Shown piece after piece: positions 24,761 to 34,401 of a stretch of 64,000 bases of DNA. Made by a program: the position numbers and the translations under genes. The notes beneath the pieces are model-generated. The model had not been told where the DNA came from. It made no database searches and was given only the letters and a program-made list of their open reading frames with translations. The stretch is taken from positions 6,826,649-6,890,648 of the forward strand of contig NZ_LT985361.1 of assembly GCF_900269665.1 (NCBI RefSeq). Reading direction: 5' to 3'. Source of the DNA: Nocardia suismassiliense (lineage in GTDB: Bacteria > Actinomycetota > Actinomycetes > Mycobacteriales > Mycobacteriaceae). The first letter of the stretch is position 1. Each line of letters begins with the position of its first letter.

Positions 24761-26563
24761 CTACATCCGGCGCAACGCCGCGATCCGCTCCACCAACTGA
24801 TCGGCCGACGCCAATGCCGTTGGCGGCCCACCACATTCGCGGCGTAGCTCGCCGTGGATCACGCCGTGCGGTTTGTTGGTGCGGTGGTGGTGCATGGCGA
24901 CCAAGCTGTTGAGTTCGCGCCGCAGTTCACCCAACCGGTCCGCCGTCGCGACGCGTTCGGCCGCGCTCGCGACCTGGGGGCCGGGATCCGGCGCCGACGA
25001 CGACTCACCGCGGTCGGCGATCTGCCGGGACTGGCGTTCGCGCAGCAACGCGCGCATCTGGTCGGCGTCGAGCAGGCCGGGGATGCCGAGGTAGTCGGCC
25101 TCCTCGTCGCTGCCCGCGAAAGTGGCGGTGCCGAAGGAGGATCCGTCGTAGATCACCTGATCGAGTTCGGCGTCTGCGGCGAGCGCGACGAAGGACTTCT
25201 CCTCCTCGCCCGGCTCGTCCTGCTGCTTGTTCGCATCGATCAGCAGCTCGTCGTCGAGGCCGTCCTTCTCCCGGTGCGGCTTGCCGATCACGTGGTCGCG
25301 CTGCAACTCCAGCTGCGCGGCCAGATCGAGCAGCACCGGCACCGACGGCAGGAATACGCTCGCGGTCTCGCCCGGCCTGCGGGCACGCACGAACCGCCCG
25401 ATGGCCTGGGCGAAGTACAGCGGCGTCGAGGCGCTGGTCGCGTACACGCCGACGGCCAGGCGCGGCACGTCGACGCCCTCGGACACCATGCGCACCGCGA
25501 CCATCCACGGCTCGCTGCTCGCGCCGAACGAGGCGATCCGGTCCGAGGAGGTCGGCTCGTCCGACAGCACCAGCGCGGGTTTCGTGCCCGAAATGTGTTC
25601 CAGCAGTTCGGCGTAGTCGCGGGCGCGGTCCTGGTCGGTGGCGATCACCAGGCCGCCCGCATCGGGCATGCCGGTGCTGCGCAGCTGACGCAACCGCATG
25701 TCGGCGGCGCGCAACACAGCAGAAATCCAGTCACCCGCCGGGTCGAGCGCGGTGCGCCAGGCGCGGGCGGTCTGTTCGGCGTTCAGCGGCTCGCCGAGGC
25801 GGGCGGTGTACTCCTCGCCCGCGCTGTCGCGCCAGTGCGCCTCGCCGGAGTAGGCGAGGAACACCACCGGCCGGACCACGCCGTCGGCGAGCGCCTCGGA
25901 GTACCCGTATGCGTGGTCGGCGCGCGAACGCGGGAAACCGGACTCGTCGGGTTCGTAGGTGATGAACGGGATCTGGCTGTCGTCGCTGCGGAACGGGGTT
26001 CCGGTGAGCGCGAGCCGCCGGGTCGCGTCGCCGAATGCCTCGGCCGTCGCGTCACCCCAGCTCTTCGCGTCGCCCGCGTGGTGGATCTCGTCGAGAATGA
26101 CCAGCGTCCTGCGGTTTTCGGTGCGCACCCGATGCCGGGACGGGTGCGAGGCGACCTGGGCATAGGTGACGACGACACCGTGATAATCGCCGGACGTGCC
26201 ACCCGTCGCGTTGGAGAACCGCGAATCCAGCTGGATTCCCGCGCGCGCCGCGGACTGCGCCCACTGGTGCTTGAGGTGTTCGGTCGGGGCGACGACGGTG
26301 ATCTGGTCGACCGTGCGATCAGCCAGCAGTTCGGCGGCGACGCGCAGCGCGAAGGTGGTCTTACCGGCGCCCGGCGTGGCCACCGCGAGGAAGTCGCGTG
26401 GTTTGGACGACAGGTACTTGGTCAAGGCCCGGCGCTGCCAGGCACGCAGCGATCCGCCGCCCGATGTACCGGAGCTGTTCGGCGTCCCCGAGGCCTCGGG
26501 TCTAACCGAATCGCCCGGTGTCTCCGCTCTTCCCGCCACAGCGGCGCCACCCGACCCAGTCAC
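24761..26563 (-). CDS. DEAD/DEAH box helicase (superfamily 2)
   Basis: An SF2 helicase of about 600 residues. Walker A ATPGAGKTT is near residues 62-70, motif II DEIHH near 158-162, motif III LTGTPFRSD, and the C-terminal lobe has a QAIGRFVRARRPGE motif VI. The C-terminal 150 residues form an acidic and then helical tail without a known domain. It resembles the UvsW/XPB-like group of restriction-type helicases, but no nuclease or methylase partner is adjacent. The GTG at 26563 is preceded by AGTAGGG; an ATG at 26614 is possible but lacks a ribosome-binding site. Convergent with the TetR gene, across 140 bp holding nothing recognisable. Confidence 0.88.
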   Translation of the reverse strand: MTGSGGAAVAGRAETPGDSVRPEASGTPNSSGTSGGGSLRAWQRRALTKYLSSKPRDFLAVATPGAGKTTFALRVAAELLADRTVDQITVVAPTEHLKHQWAQSAARAGIQLDSRFSNATGGTSGDYHGVVVTYAQVASHPSRHRVRTENRRTLVILDEIHHAGDAKSWGDATAEAFGDATRRLALTGTPFRSDDSQIPFITYEPDESGFPRSRADHAYGYSEALADGVVRPVVFLAYSGEAHWRDSAGEEYTARLGEPLNAEQTARAWRTALDPAGDWISAVLRAADMRLRQLRSTGMPDAGGLVIATDQDRARDYAELLEHISGTKPALVLSDEPTSSDRIASFGASSEPWMVAVRMVSEGVDVPRLAVGVYATSASTPLYFAQAIGRFVRARRPGETASVFLPSVPVLLDLAAQLELQRDHVIGKPHREKDGLDDELLIDANKQQDEPGEEEKSFVALAADAELDQVIYDGSSFGTATFAGSDEEADYLGIPGLLDADQMRALLRERQSRQIADRGESSSAPDPGPQVASAAERVATADRLGELRRELNSLVAMHHHRTNKPHGVIHGELRRECGGPPTALASADQLVERIAALRRM

Positions 26564-26730
26564 GCAGTCGACCCTACTGGCCCGGCCCGGCGTGTTGCCA
26601 AACCGACGCGGCATGGGCGATGGGCATCACATGTTCAACTACCGACACGCCGGAATTCACCCATTGCCCGACGACACGTCGCCCCCGGAATCCGATGCGC
26701 ACACCACTCGTGCGCGATGCTTGAGGGACG

Positions 26731-27903
26731 ATGCCCGAGGAAAACGCCCTGCCGGACCAACCACTGCGGACCGACATACCGTCGCTCAGCGGTGGCCTGG
26801 CCGCGCGCAAGCTGACCTCGGCGCAACGGGTGACCATCCGGCTGCGCCGCGCCCGCAGAAAGACCGGCAGGCTGGCGGTGCGGGTAGCGGTGAAGGCCTG
26901 GGACGACTCGATCTTCGCCAAGTCCGCGGCCGCCGCGTTCTGGCAGACGTTGTCGCTGGCGCCGCTGCTGCTCGGGGTGCTCGGCAGCCTCGGGTACGTC
27001 GGCACCTGGTTCGGGCCGGACACCGTGCAGATCGTGGAATCGAAGATCATCGCGTTCAGCCGGGACCTGTTCAGCTCCAGCGTGGTGTCGGATCTGATCG
27101 AGCCGACCGTCAAGGACGTGCTCGGCAAGGGGCGTGGCGCGGTCGTCTCGGTGGGTTTCGTGCTGTCGCTGTGGGCCGGGTCGTCGGCGATGGCGACGTT
27201 CGTGGACGCGATCGTCGAGGCGCACGGGCAGCAGGACCTGCGACATCCGGTGTGGCAGCGCATCTTCGCGCTGCTGCTGTATGTGGCGTTCCTGGTGGCC
27301 TCGGTGTTCATCCTGCCGCTGGTGGCGCTCGGGCCCACGATCATCGGCCGGGTGCTGCCGGAGCCGTGGCGGGTGACCGGGCTGCAACTGCTGGACTTCT
27401 TCTACTACCCCGGTGTCGGGTTACTGCTGATCATCGTGCTCACCACGCTGTACAAGCTGGCGCTGCACACCTCGCTGCCCTGGCACCGCATGTTCGCCGG
27501 GGCGCTGGTCGCGGCCGTGTTCTTCATCGCGGCCAGTGAGGTGCTGCGCCGGTATCTGTCCTGGGTGACCGAGACGGGTGTGAGTTACGGCGCACTGGCG
27601 ACGCCGATCGCGTTTCTGCTCTTCACGTACTTCCTCGGGTTCGCCATCATCCTCGGCGCGGAGTTCAACGCCGCCGTGCAGGAGTTCTGGCCCGCGCGCA
27701 CGACCCGGATGGAGCAGGTGCGGGAGTGGATCACCAATCAGCTGACCGGGGATTCGTCCGACGCGGACGATCCGAAGACAGAAACCACCGAGACGGCGGA
27801 GAAGCCTCCGCCGTCACCTGTCGACACACCCGAGCAACCGGGCGCGGCGTCCGCGCAGACGCCGCCCCCACAACCTCACTCGCCCTTTTTCAGCCCGTCG
27901 TAG
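26731..27903 (+). CDS. YihY/virulence factor BrkB family membrane protein
   Basis: A 390-residue inner-membrane protein with six predicted helices between about residues 65 and 315. The family's conserved features are present: a basic N-terminus, the AAAAFWQTLSLAPLLL helix, LYKLALHTSLPWHRMFAGAL, and GVSYGALATPIAFLLFTYFLG. A long acidic, Pro/Thr-rich tail follows. Function unknown (once misassigned as RNase BN). It corresponds to Rv2707 in the conserved YihY-DUF3039-DUF3099-sigB order. Its 3' end overlaps the DUF3039 gene by 28 bp, tail to tail. Confidence 0.92.
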   Translation: MPEENALPDQPLRTDIPSLSGGLAARKLTSAQRVTIRLRRARRKTGRLAVRVAVKAWDDSIFAKSAAAAFWQTLSLAPLLLGVLGSLGYVGTWFGPDTVQIVESKIIAFSRDLFSSSVVSDLIEPTVKDVLGKGRGAVVSVGFVLSLWAGSSAMATFVDAIVEAHGQQDLRHPVWQRIFALLLYVAFLVASVFILPLVALGPTIIGRVLPEPWRVTGLQLLDFFYYPGVGLLLIIVLTTLYKLALHTSLPWHRMFAGALVAAVFFIAASEVLRRYLSWVTETGVSYGALATPIAFLLFTYFLGFAIILGAEFNAAVQEFWPARTTRMEQVREWITNQLTGDSSDADDPKTETTETAEKPPPSPVDTPEQPGAASAQTPPPQPHSPFFSPS

Positions 27904-28121
27904 ACCTTCTTGCAGTCCGGGCAGACCGGCGAACCGGGCTTGGGCGACCGCGTCACCGGAAAAACCTCACCGCACAGGGCGACGACATGGGTGCCCATGA
28001 CGGCGCTCTCCGCGATCCGGTCCTTCTTGACGTAGTGGAAGAACTTCGGGGTGTCGTCGCTCGTCGACTCGTCGGTGGTCGAATCGGGGCGAACCATGGT
28101 GTCGGTGCTCACGGATTCCAT
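27876..28121 (-). CDS. DUF3039 family protein
   Basis: An 81-residue protein of the DUF3039 family (Rv2708c type). It contains KFFHYVKKDRI, then THVVALCGEVF and a C-terminal CPDCKK, so His/Cys residues probably form a zinc site. Function unknown. The ATG at 28121 is used, and the upstream open frame is not conserved in character. It sits between the YihY and DUF3099 genes as in other Mycobacteriales. Confidence 0.9.
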   Translation of the reverse strand: MESVSTDTMVRPDSTTDESTSDDTPKFFHYVKKDRIAESAVMGTHVVALCGEVFPVTRSPKPGSPVCPDCKKVYDGLKKGE

Positions 28122-28217
28122 GATGCCGCATTCGCGCAAACGGTGACCGATCACGGTCCAGTGTCCGGCTGACCACACTGTGTGCACTGGGGCTCCGACA
28201 GTGGAAGACTCGAAGAC

Positions 28218-28628
28218 ATGCAGCAGCACGGCGACTCCCCCGACGCCGGCGACATCGGCCGTGGTGAGCGTCCGGACATGACGATGCCGCCGAAATCCTC
28301 CGGCTACTTCCCCGGCACCGACGACAAGCACCCGGTCCTGATCACCGAGGCGCAGCCCTCGCTGGAAGACCAGCACCGCTCCCGCGTACGCCGCTACACC
28401 ATCATCATGGCGTTCCGCATCCCCTGCCTCGTGCTGGCCGCCATCGCCTACAGCACCTTCAGCAGCGCCCTCCTGTCGATCCTCATCATCGCCGTCTCCA
28501 TCCCGCTCCCCTGGATCGCCGTCCTCATCGCCAACGACCGCCCCCCGCGTCGCAAAGACGAACCCAGCCGCTGGGACGAACGCCGTACCGCGCTGGAAGC
28601 TCGGCCGCACAACGCCATCGACAGCTGA
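28218..28628 (+). CDS. DUF3099 family membrane protein
   Basis: A 136-residue protein with a soluble head and two adjacent membrane helices near residues 65-83 and 86-104. The segment LITEAQPSLEDQHRSRVRRY before the first helix is typical of DUF3099 (Rv2709 type). Function unknown. In M. tuberculosis the next gene is sigB; here about 7.6 kb of repeats and accessory genes intervene. Confidence 0.88.
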   Translation: MQQHGDSPDAGDIGRGERPDMTMPPKSSGYFPGTDDKHPVLITEAQPSLEDQHRSRVRRYTIIMAFRIPCLVLAAIAYSTFSSALLSILIIAVSIPLPWIAVLIANDRPPRRKDEPSRWDERRTALEARPHNAIDS

Positions 28629-28719
28629 GGGTCGGCTGGGCCTCCGGACACGGCGGCGGGATCGCGAGAGTAGCCCCGCCAACAAGTCCCGCTTGCGGAT
28701 GCGCTCCAGGCCCTAACTA

Positions 28720-29770
28720 GGCACAGGCGCGGCATCCACCGAGTAGACCCGCCACCACGTCCCACCGGCGAACGCCATCCGCGGCCAGCGGGACACCACG
28801 GCGCCATCCACCGAGTGAAGCCTCCACCACGTCCCAATTCAGGCGCAGCATCGGTGACGGCGGGACATGGCGTCGGGTTCGAGCGAATAGGCCGCCACCA
28901 TGTCCCACTCACGAATGGCATCAGGGGCCAAAGGGACACCACGGCGGCATCCACCGAGTAGACCCGCCGCCATGTCCCGCTCGCGGAGTCGGCCGTACCC
29001 AACGGGACACCATGGCAGCAACCATCGGGTACACGCGCCACCACGTCCCACCCGCGAACACCCCACGCCCAACGGGACACCACAGCGCCATCCATCGAGT
29101 AGGGCCGCCACCAAGTCCCGTTCGCGAATGCCATCCATGCCCAACGGGACACCACAGCGCCGGCCACCGAGTAGACCCACCACCATGTCCCACCGGCGAA
29201 CGCCGTCCGCGGCCAGCGGGACACCACGACGCGATCCTCCGAGTGAAGCCTCCACCACGTCCCAATTCAGGCGCAGCATCGGTGACGGCGGGACATGGCG
29301 GCGCGGCGTCAGGCCTTGCGCCGAATGAAGGCGGACATCGCGGCGGCACCCCCATCAAGGTCGACCGCTCCATGTCCCGACCGCAAACGCCATCCACGCC
29401 ACCGGGACATGGCGTCGGGTTCGAGCGACTAGCCGCCACCATGTCTCACTCACGAATGCCATCAGTGGCCAATGGGACAACACGGCGGCATCCCCGCGTA
29501 GGCCCGCCGCAATGTCCCGCTCGCAAATGCCATCCATGCCCAACGGGACACCACTGCGCCGGCCACCGAGTACACCCGCCACCATGTCCCACCGGCGAAC
29601 GCCGTCGGCGGCCAGCGGGACACCACGGCGGCATCCACCGAGTAGACCCGCCATCACGTCCCGCTCGCGAATGTCAGCCGTACCCAACGGGACACCACGG
29701 CGGCATCCCCCGAGTAGGGCCGCCACCATGTCCCGATCTCGAATGCCGTCCGTGCCTAACGGGACATAGC
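28720..29770. repeat. Array of about fifteen ~72-bp tandem repeats (array 1)
   Basis: The stretch 28629-29841 has no credible gene. From about 28720 to 29770 it is built from degenerate tandem units. The landmark GGGACA recurs at 28790, 28862, 28933, 29004, 29074, 29146, 29218, 29290, 29404, 29474, 29545, 29617, 29689 and 29761, so the period is 70-72 bp with one longer step of 114. In a typical unit GGGACA and an inverted TGTCCC (or CGTCCC) bound about 46 bp, within which GGCGG near the left arm can pair with CCGCC near the right arm; about 26 bp of conserved linker (GCTCGCGAATGCC-like) follows. Variable unit length breaks any reading frame, so the array is judged non-coding. Confidence 0.85.
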
Positions 29771-29841
29771 GGCGGCATACGGGCTGGTTGGGGCTTCGAC
29801 ATCGGGGCTAGCTGGTGGAGCCCCGGCCATCAGCTAGCCCG

Positions 29842-31479
29842 TCAGGTGGTGATGCCGAGGTCGGTGCAGGCGCGGGCGCCGCTTTCGAGTGCGCCTTCGA
29901 TCCAGGCTCGGCCTCGGGTGGAGGTGGCGTCGCCGGCGAAGGCGACCCGACCGTCCATTTCGGGGGTGCGGGTGTCCGGGCCGATTTCGACCGATTGCCC
30001 GGGCAGGTAGATCGCGGCTTCGCCGTTGGCCCAGCGGTCGGTGGCCCAGGAGTGCGAGGCGTAGCCGCCGGTCCATGCGGCGCGGACGGCGGGGCCGTGC
30101 ACGTCGGCGAGGTGATCGAGGCATTCGGCCGCGCGTTCGGCCGGGAGCAGGCCGTCCCAGGCGTGCGCGTCGTCGGCCCAGGTGTAGGAGGCGATGACGA
30201 CGCCGCCGTCGCCGGTGGGATGGGAGGGGTACACCGTGAGTCGTGGTGGGGCGTCGGTGACGTCGATGCCGCCGTGCCCGGTCCACCAGCGGGTGGAGAA
30301 CTCGAGGAAGGTTTTGGTGGCGGCGTCGTGGTGCAGTTCCGCGATGGCGCGTTGCTTGCCGTAGGACAGGGCCGGTTGGAAGCCGAGGTAGCGCAGCAGC
30401 GAATAGGGTGCCGCGACCACGATGCGATCGACCTCGACGGTGTCGTCGCCTGCGCCGTACCTCAGTCGCAGCCGCGGTTGCCGTCCGTCGATCCCGGTGA
30501 CCACGGAGTTCGTAATGATCTCTGCCCCAGCGCCTTTCGCAGCACCGGCCAACTCGACGATCAATCGGTCGGTGCCACCGACGATTTCGACCAGCTCGGT
30601 GCCGGGAGCGAGGTTCGTGGCGGTCATGAGGTTATGAGTCAAGCTCAAACCCATGCGGGCGGTGATGCCCTCGATGGAGCCGAGATGGTCGATGCTCGAT
30701 TCCGAAAGCCCTTGGGCCAGTAGCCAATCCCGCAGCGACATCTCGTCGTAGCGGGCCAGGAAGTCGGTCCACGCCTCGACATCGCTGTCCCGGTGCACGC
30801 CGGTGCTCGACAACACCCGATCCAGCAGCGCCCGACCGTGCACCGCCGCGGCGCCGAACACCCCCGCGATCGGTGCCGGATCTGTGGTGTATTCGGCCCG
30901 GGTCATCGATACGCCGCCGGCGCTGACCAGTCGATGCGGGTGGGTCATGTGAAACGGGCGGGTCGGCACACCTAACCGGGCCAGCACGCCGGTGGTGACA
31001 GTGTGCGTGGTGGGAATGCGCATCGCACCCGCCTCGCCGTGACCGCCGGTGGCCGCGAACGGTTCCCGCAACGTCCGAATCCGGCCGCCCACCCGATCCG
31101 ACCCCTCGAACACCCGCACCCGATGCCCCGCCTGCGCCAGGATCCACGCCGCGGCCAACCCGGCGGCACCGGCACCCACCACGGCGACATCCTGCGGATT
31201 GTCCGTGCGCTTCGGCCCCGCACCGGCAAGCAACTCTCGATGCAGTGCCCGTACATCACGCCCGGACTCGTCCACACCCACGATGTCCCGGGCGACCAGC
31301 CGAGCCCGATCCCGCCGAGACGGTGAAATATCGGCACTCCCGGCCGCGGGCCGCGACGCCTCGCGCCCGGCGAAATGGCCGGAAGCGCCCGCCCCACCCG
31401 CCGCCCCCAACACCAACCCGGCAGCACCGGCAGCGGTGTAACGCAACAGATCACGCCGACCAACGGTGTTTTCACGCAC
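29842..31479 (-). CDS. Tat-exported flavin monoamine oxidase family protein
   Basis: A 545-residue FAD-dependent amine oxidase. A twin-arginine signal (RRDLLRY at residues 8-14 plus a hydrophobic stretch ending near residue 35) predicts folded export. The FAD dinucleotide motif VVGAGAAGLAAAWILAQAGH begins near residue 99, the GG motif RVGGRIRTLREPF follows, and the C-terminal FAD motif is GRVAFAGDATSTRGRAWIEGALESG. Substrate could be an amine or an L-amino acid. The GTG at 31479 is preceded by AAAGGAG. The gene is flanked on both sides by arrays of ~72-bp repeats and has no operon partner. Confidence 0.9.
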   Translation of the reverse strand: MRENTVGRRDLLRYTAAGAAGLVLGAAGGAGASGHFAGREASRPAAGSADISPSRRDRARLVARDIVGVDESGRDVRALHRELLAGAGPKRTDNPQDVAVVGAGAAGLAAAWILAQAGHRVRVFEGSDRVGGRIRTLREPFAATGGHGEAGAMRIPTTHTVTTGVLARLGVPTRPFHMTHPHRLVSAGGVSMTRAEYTTDPAPIAGVFGAAAVHGRALLDRVLSSTGVHRDSDVEAWTDFLARYDEMSLRDWLLAQGLSESSIDHLGSIEGITARMGLSLTHNLMTATNLAPGTELVEIVGGTDRLIVELAGAAKGAGAEIITNSVVTGIDGRQPRLRLRYGAGDDTVEVDRIVVAAPYSLLRYLGFQPALSYGKQRAIAELHHDAATKTFLEFSTRWWTGHGGIDVTDAPPRLTVYPSHPTGDGGVVIASYTWADDAHAWDGLLPAERAAECLDHLADVHGPAVRAAWTGGYASHSWATDRWANGEAAIYLPGQSVEIGPDTRTPEMDGRVAFAGDATSTRGRAWIEGALESGARACTDLGITT

Positions 31480-31736
31480 GACCCAGCTCCTTTGCTGCGA
31501 TCCGGTCCACACCACCGAACCGGCCATGCGGCCGATCCGCGCTCATCGGGCCACCGACCCACCCTCAGCGCAGACACTGTGCCACACGTCACCACCCCGG
31601 TCCGGGCACCTGAGGTGTGTCGCCGACAAGCAGCCGCATCCCCCACCACAACCACTGCACAAGATCGACTTCACACAGCACCAGACCACTCGTCGAGATC
31701 ACGAGAAGTGACCTCGACGTCAGGACTTCGCGGATG

Positions 31737-32211
31737 AATGCGGACATCACGACGACACCCACCGAGTGGAACCGCCACCACGTCCCACCCACAAACGCCA
31801 TCCGCGCCCAAAGGGACACCACAGCGGCATTCATCGAGTAGGCCCGCCGTCATGTTCCGTTCGCGCACAGCATCGAAGTTGGAAGGGACATGGCGGCGAG
31901 GGTCAAGCCTTAAGGCGGACAACACGGCGGCAACCACCGAGTGCAGCCGCCACCACGTCCCATCCGCGGATGCCGACTACGCCCAACGGGACATCACGGC
32001 GTCATCCACCGAGTGGAACCGCCACCACGTCCCAACCGTGAATGCCTCCGGCGCCCAACGGGACACCAGGGCGACACTCACCGAGGCCGCCACAACGTCC
32101 CGCCGCAAACGCCATCCGCGCCCAGCGGGACACCAGGGCGGCATCCGCCGGGCGACGCCGCCGTCATGTCCCGTTCGCCCGCAGCAGCAACGCTGGAGGG
32201 GACATGGGGCG
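31737..32211. repeat. Second array of ~72-bp tandem repeats (array 2)
   Basis: Six to seven units of the same family as array 1. GGGACA landmarks lie at 31813, 31885, 31988, 32060, 32127 and 32199 (steps 72, 103, 72, 67, 72). The inverted CGTCCC/TGTCCC partners and the ACCGAGT core are present. The array abuts the stop codon of the MFS gene at 32216. Between the amine oxidase start and this array (31480-31736) I see only the oxidase's 5' region and no gene. Confidence 0.8.
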
Positions 32212-32215
32212 GGCA

Positions 32216-33502
32216 TCAGGCCTTGCGGCGGATGAAGGCGGACATTACTGCGGCGGTGGCGCATAACCCGCCAGCCAAGTACCAGGCGAGGTCGTAGGTG
32301 CCTTGGACGTCGCGGATGACACCTGCGCCGGTGGCGGCGATGGCGGAGCCGATTTGGTGGGAGGCGAAGACCCAGCCGAAGGCTACGGGGCCGTCGTTGC
32401 CGAAGAGTTCGCGGCAGAGCATGACGGTGGGTGGGACGGTGGCTACCCAGTCGAGGCCGTAGAAGATGATGAAGACCCAGAGGCTGGGTTGGGTGTGGGG
32501 GCCCAGCAGCGACGGCAGGATGAGCAGGGACAGGCCGCGCAGTACGTAGTAGCCGACCAGTAGGTAGCGCGGGTCGATGCGGTCGGTCAGCCAGCCGGAG
32601 GCGATGGTGCCTGCCACGTCGAAGATGCCGACCACGGCGAGCAGGCTGGCGGCGGCGGTCGGCGGCATGCCGTGGTCGTGCGCGGCGCTGACGAAATGGG
32701 TGCCGACGAGACCGTTGGTCGATGCTCCGCAGACCGCGAAACCACCTGCCAGCAGCCAGAATCCGGGCGTGCGCGCGATCTTGGCCAGCACCGTGAGCGC
32801 GCGGGACGCGCCAACCGCTGCCGGTGTGCGGACGCCGACCACGCTGCCCGGCTCCGCCCCGTACGCGGTGACCCCGACATCACTCGGGTAATCCCTGATG
32901 AACAGCAACACCAGCGGCACGACGGCCAGCGCCGTCCCGGCGACGATCAGCGACGGCAACCGCCAGCCGTGCTCGTGCGCCAGCATCGACACCAACGGCA
33001 GGAACACCAGCTGACCGGTCGCGCCCGCCGCCGTGAGCACCCCGGTGACCAGTCCGCGCTGGCGCACGAACCAACGCCCGGTGATGGTCGCCACGAACGG
33101 CATCGACATCGACCCGACGCCGACACCCACCAGCAGACCCCAGGTCAGCATCAGATGCCACGGCTGGGTCATGAACACGGTGAGCCCGGCGCCTGCCGCG
33201 ACGAGCACCAGCGCCCCCGACACCACCTTGCGAATGCCGAACCGGTCCATCAGCGCCGCCGCGAACGGCGAAATCAACCCGTACAACAGCAGATTCAGCG
33301 AGACCGCCGCACCGATCGTGCCGTGCGACCAGCCGAACTCCGCGTGCAGCGGATCCATCAGCACACTGGGCACCGAGCGGAACGCGGCCGCACCGAGCAG
33401 CGCGACGAAGCCGACCCCCACGACGATCCACGCCGGATGCGGACCGCGCCGGGCAACGGTGTCGTGCAACGGTACTGGCGGTGGTGTCTGCAGCTCGGTC
33501 AC
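32216..33502 (-). CDS. MFS transporter (OFA/monocarboxylate-like)
   Basis: A 428-residue, 12-helix major facilitator protein. It has the loop 2-3 motif ALMDRFGIRKVV and a GWLTDRIDPRYLL loop in the second half, resembling oxalate/formate-antiporter-type MFS proteins of actinobacteria. Substrate unknown. The GTG at 33502 gives a normal N-terminus (MTELQTPPP). The C-terminal tail ends in ...SAFIRRKA at the very edge of repeat array 2, and fossil copies of this 3' end occur inside both arrays. Divergent from the VOC gene. Confidence 0.9.
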   Translation of the reverse strand: MTELQTPPPVPLHDTVARRGPHPAWIVVGVGFVALLGAAAFRSVPSVLMDPLHAEFGWSHGTIGAAVSLNLLLYGLISPFAAALMDRFGIRKVVSGALVLVAAGAGLTVFMTQPWHLMLTWGLLVGVGVGSMSMPFVATITGRWFVRQRGLVTGVLTAAGATGQLVFLPLVSMLAHEHGWRLPSLIVAGTALAVVPLVLLFIRDYPSDVGVTAYGAEPGSVVGVRTPAAVGASRALTVLAKIARTPGFWLLAGGFAVCGASTNGLVGTHFVSAAHDHGMPPTAAASLLAVVGIFDVAGTIASGWLTDRIDPRYLLVGYYVLRGLSLLILPSLLGPHTQPSLWVFIIFYGLDWVATVPPTVMLCRELFGNDGPVAFGWVFASHQIGSAIAATGAGVIRDVQGTYDLAWYLAGGLCATAAVMSAFIRRKA

Positions 33503-33652
33503 CCGCTGAGCGTGCCGGAAATTCGGCCGCGCAACGAGCGGCCGGAAGGCCACAAAACACCAAGATCGTGCCAGGACCGGCGACACGCCAATCTGCTCGA
33601 CACCGCGCGTCGCTTTCCCTATGGTGTCTGCGGGTACAAGACAGGAGTGAAC

Positions 33653-34393
33653 ATGATTCGGTGGATCTGGGCTTTCCTGGACCGCCCCGCACAACGATTC
33701 GACGACTGCGCGAAGTTCTGGTCCACGGTCACCGGTACCGAACTGTCCGCTCGCCGCGGCGAGCACGACGAATTCCTCACGCTGCTCCCCGATCCCGCGC
33801 TGTTCGCGGCGGCGGGCGTGAAGATGCAGGCGGTGACCGGTCTCGGCGGCGTCCATCTCGACCTCGACGTCGACCACATCCCGACCGCCGTGCGCACCGC
33901 ACTCGATCTCGGCGCCGAACTGGTCGCGAATCATCCGGACTACGCCGTCCTGCGCTCCCCCGGCGGCCAGACCTTCTGCCTCACCCCGAGCGGTCGCGGC
34001 CGAGGCACCCCCGCCCCCGCCACGAAGGCGCCCGACGGCACCCTCAGCCGCCTCGACCAGGTGTGCCTGGACATCGGCCCCGCCGACCACACCGCCGAAA
34101 CGGAGTTCTGGAAGTCGTTGACCGGCTGGAACTTCCAGCAAGGCAGGCTGCCGGAGTTCGCCCGGCTCCGTGCCGAGGAATCCCTCCCCATCCAGCTGCT
34201 CCTTCAGCGCCTCGACGAAGACCGCCCCACCAGCGCCCACATCGACCTGTCCTCGTCGGACATCGACGCGACCGCCCGGTGGCACGAAACCCTCGGCGCC
34301 ACCATCATGGAACGCTACGAACACTGGATCGTCATGAACGACCCCGCGGGCGCCACCTACTGCGTCACGGCCCGCGACCCGAGAGGCGTCTGA
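33653..34393 (+). CDS. VOC family (glyoxalase-like) protein with two VOC domains
   Basis: A 246-residue protein made of two VOC-type halves (about residues 1-115 and 125-243), each with the paired beta-alpha-beta pattern and a closing PxGxTxC-like strand (SPGGQTFCLT; DPAGATYCVT). The usual metal His/Glu ligands are partly present (HLDLDV; HIDLSS). Enzymatic activity unknown. The ATG has CAGGAG upstream. Divergent from the MFS gene; followed by a strong inverted repeat. Confidence 0.88.
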   Translation: MIRWIWAFLDRPAQRFDDCAKFWSTVTGTELSARRGEHDEFLTLLPDPALFAAAGVKMQAVTGLGGVHLDLDVDHIPTAVRTALDLGAELVANHPDYAVLRSPGGQTFCLTPSGRGRGTPAPATKAPDGTLSRLDQVCLDIGPADHTAETEFWKSLTGWNFQQGRLPEFARLRAEESLPIQLLLQRLDEDRPTSAHIDLSSSDIDATARWHETLGATIMERYEHWIVMNDPAGATYCVTARDPRGV

Positions 34394-34401
34394 CCCATCC
34401 A

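Noticed and set aside
28448..30010. Long open frames on both strands through repeat array 1 (up to ~330 codons, Trp/Val- or His/Pro-rich repeats)
   Set aside because: They exist only because the repeat unit lacks stops and is often 72 bp (a multiple of three). Unit lengths of 70 and 71 shift the frame, no ribosome-binding site is present, and the composition is unlike any protein domain.
28720..32211. The 72-bp arrays as a CRISPR
   Set aside because: The sequences between the palindromic parts are conserved, not unique spacers; units are diverged; no cas genes are nearby.
32672..34393. A 573-codon plus-strand frame ending in the VOC protein
   Set aside because: The first ~325 codons are antisense to the MFS gene; the VOC protein has its own ATG with a ribosome-binding site at 33653.
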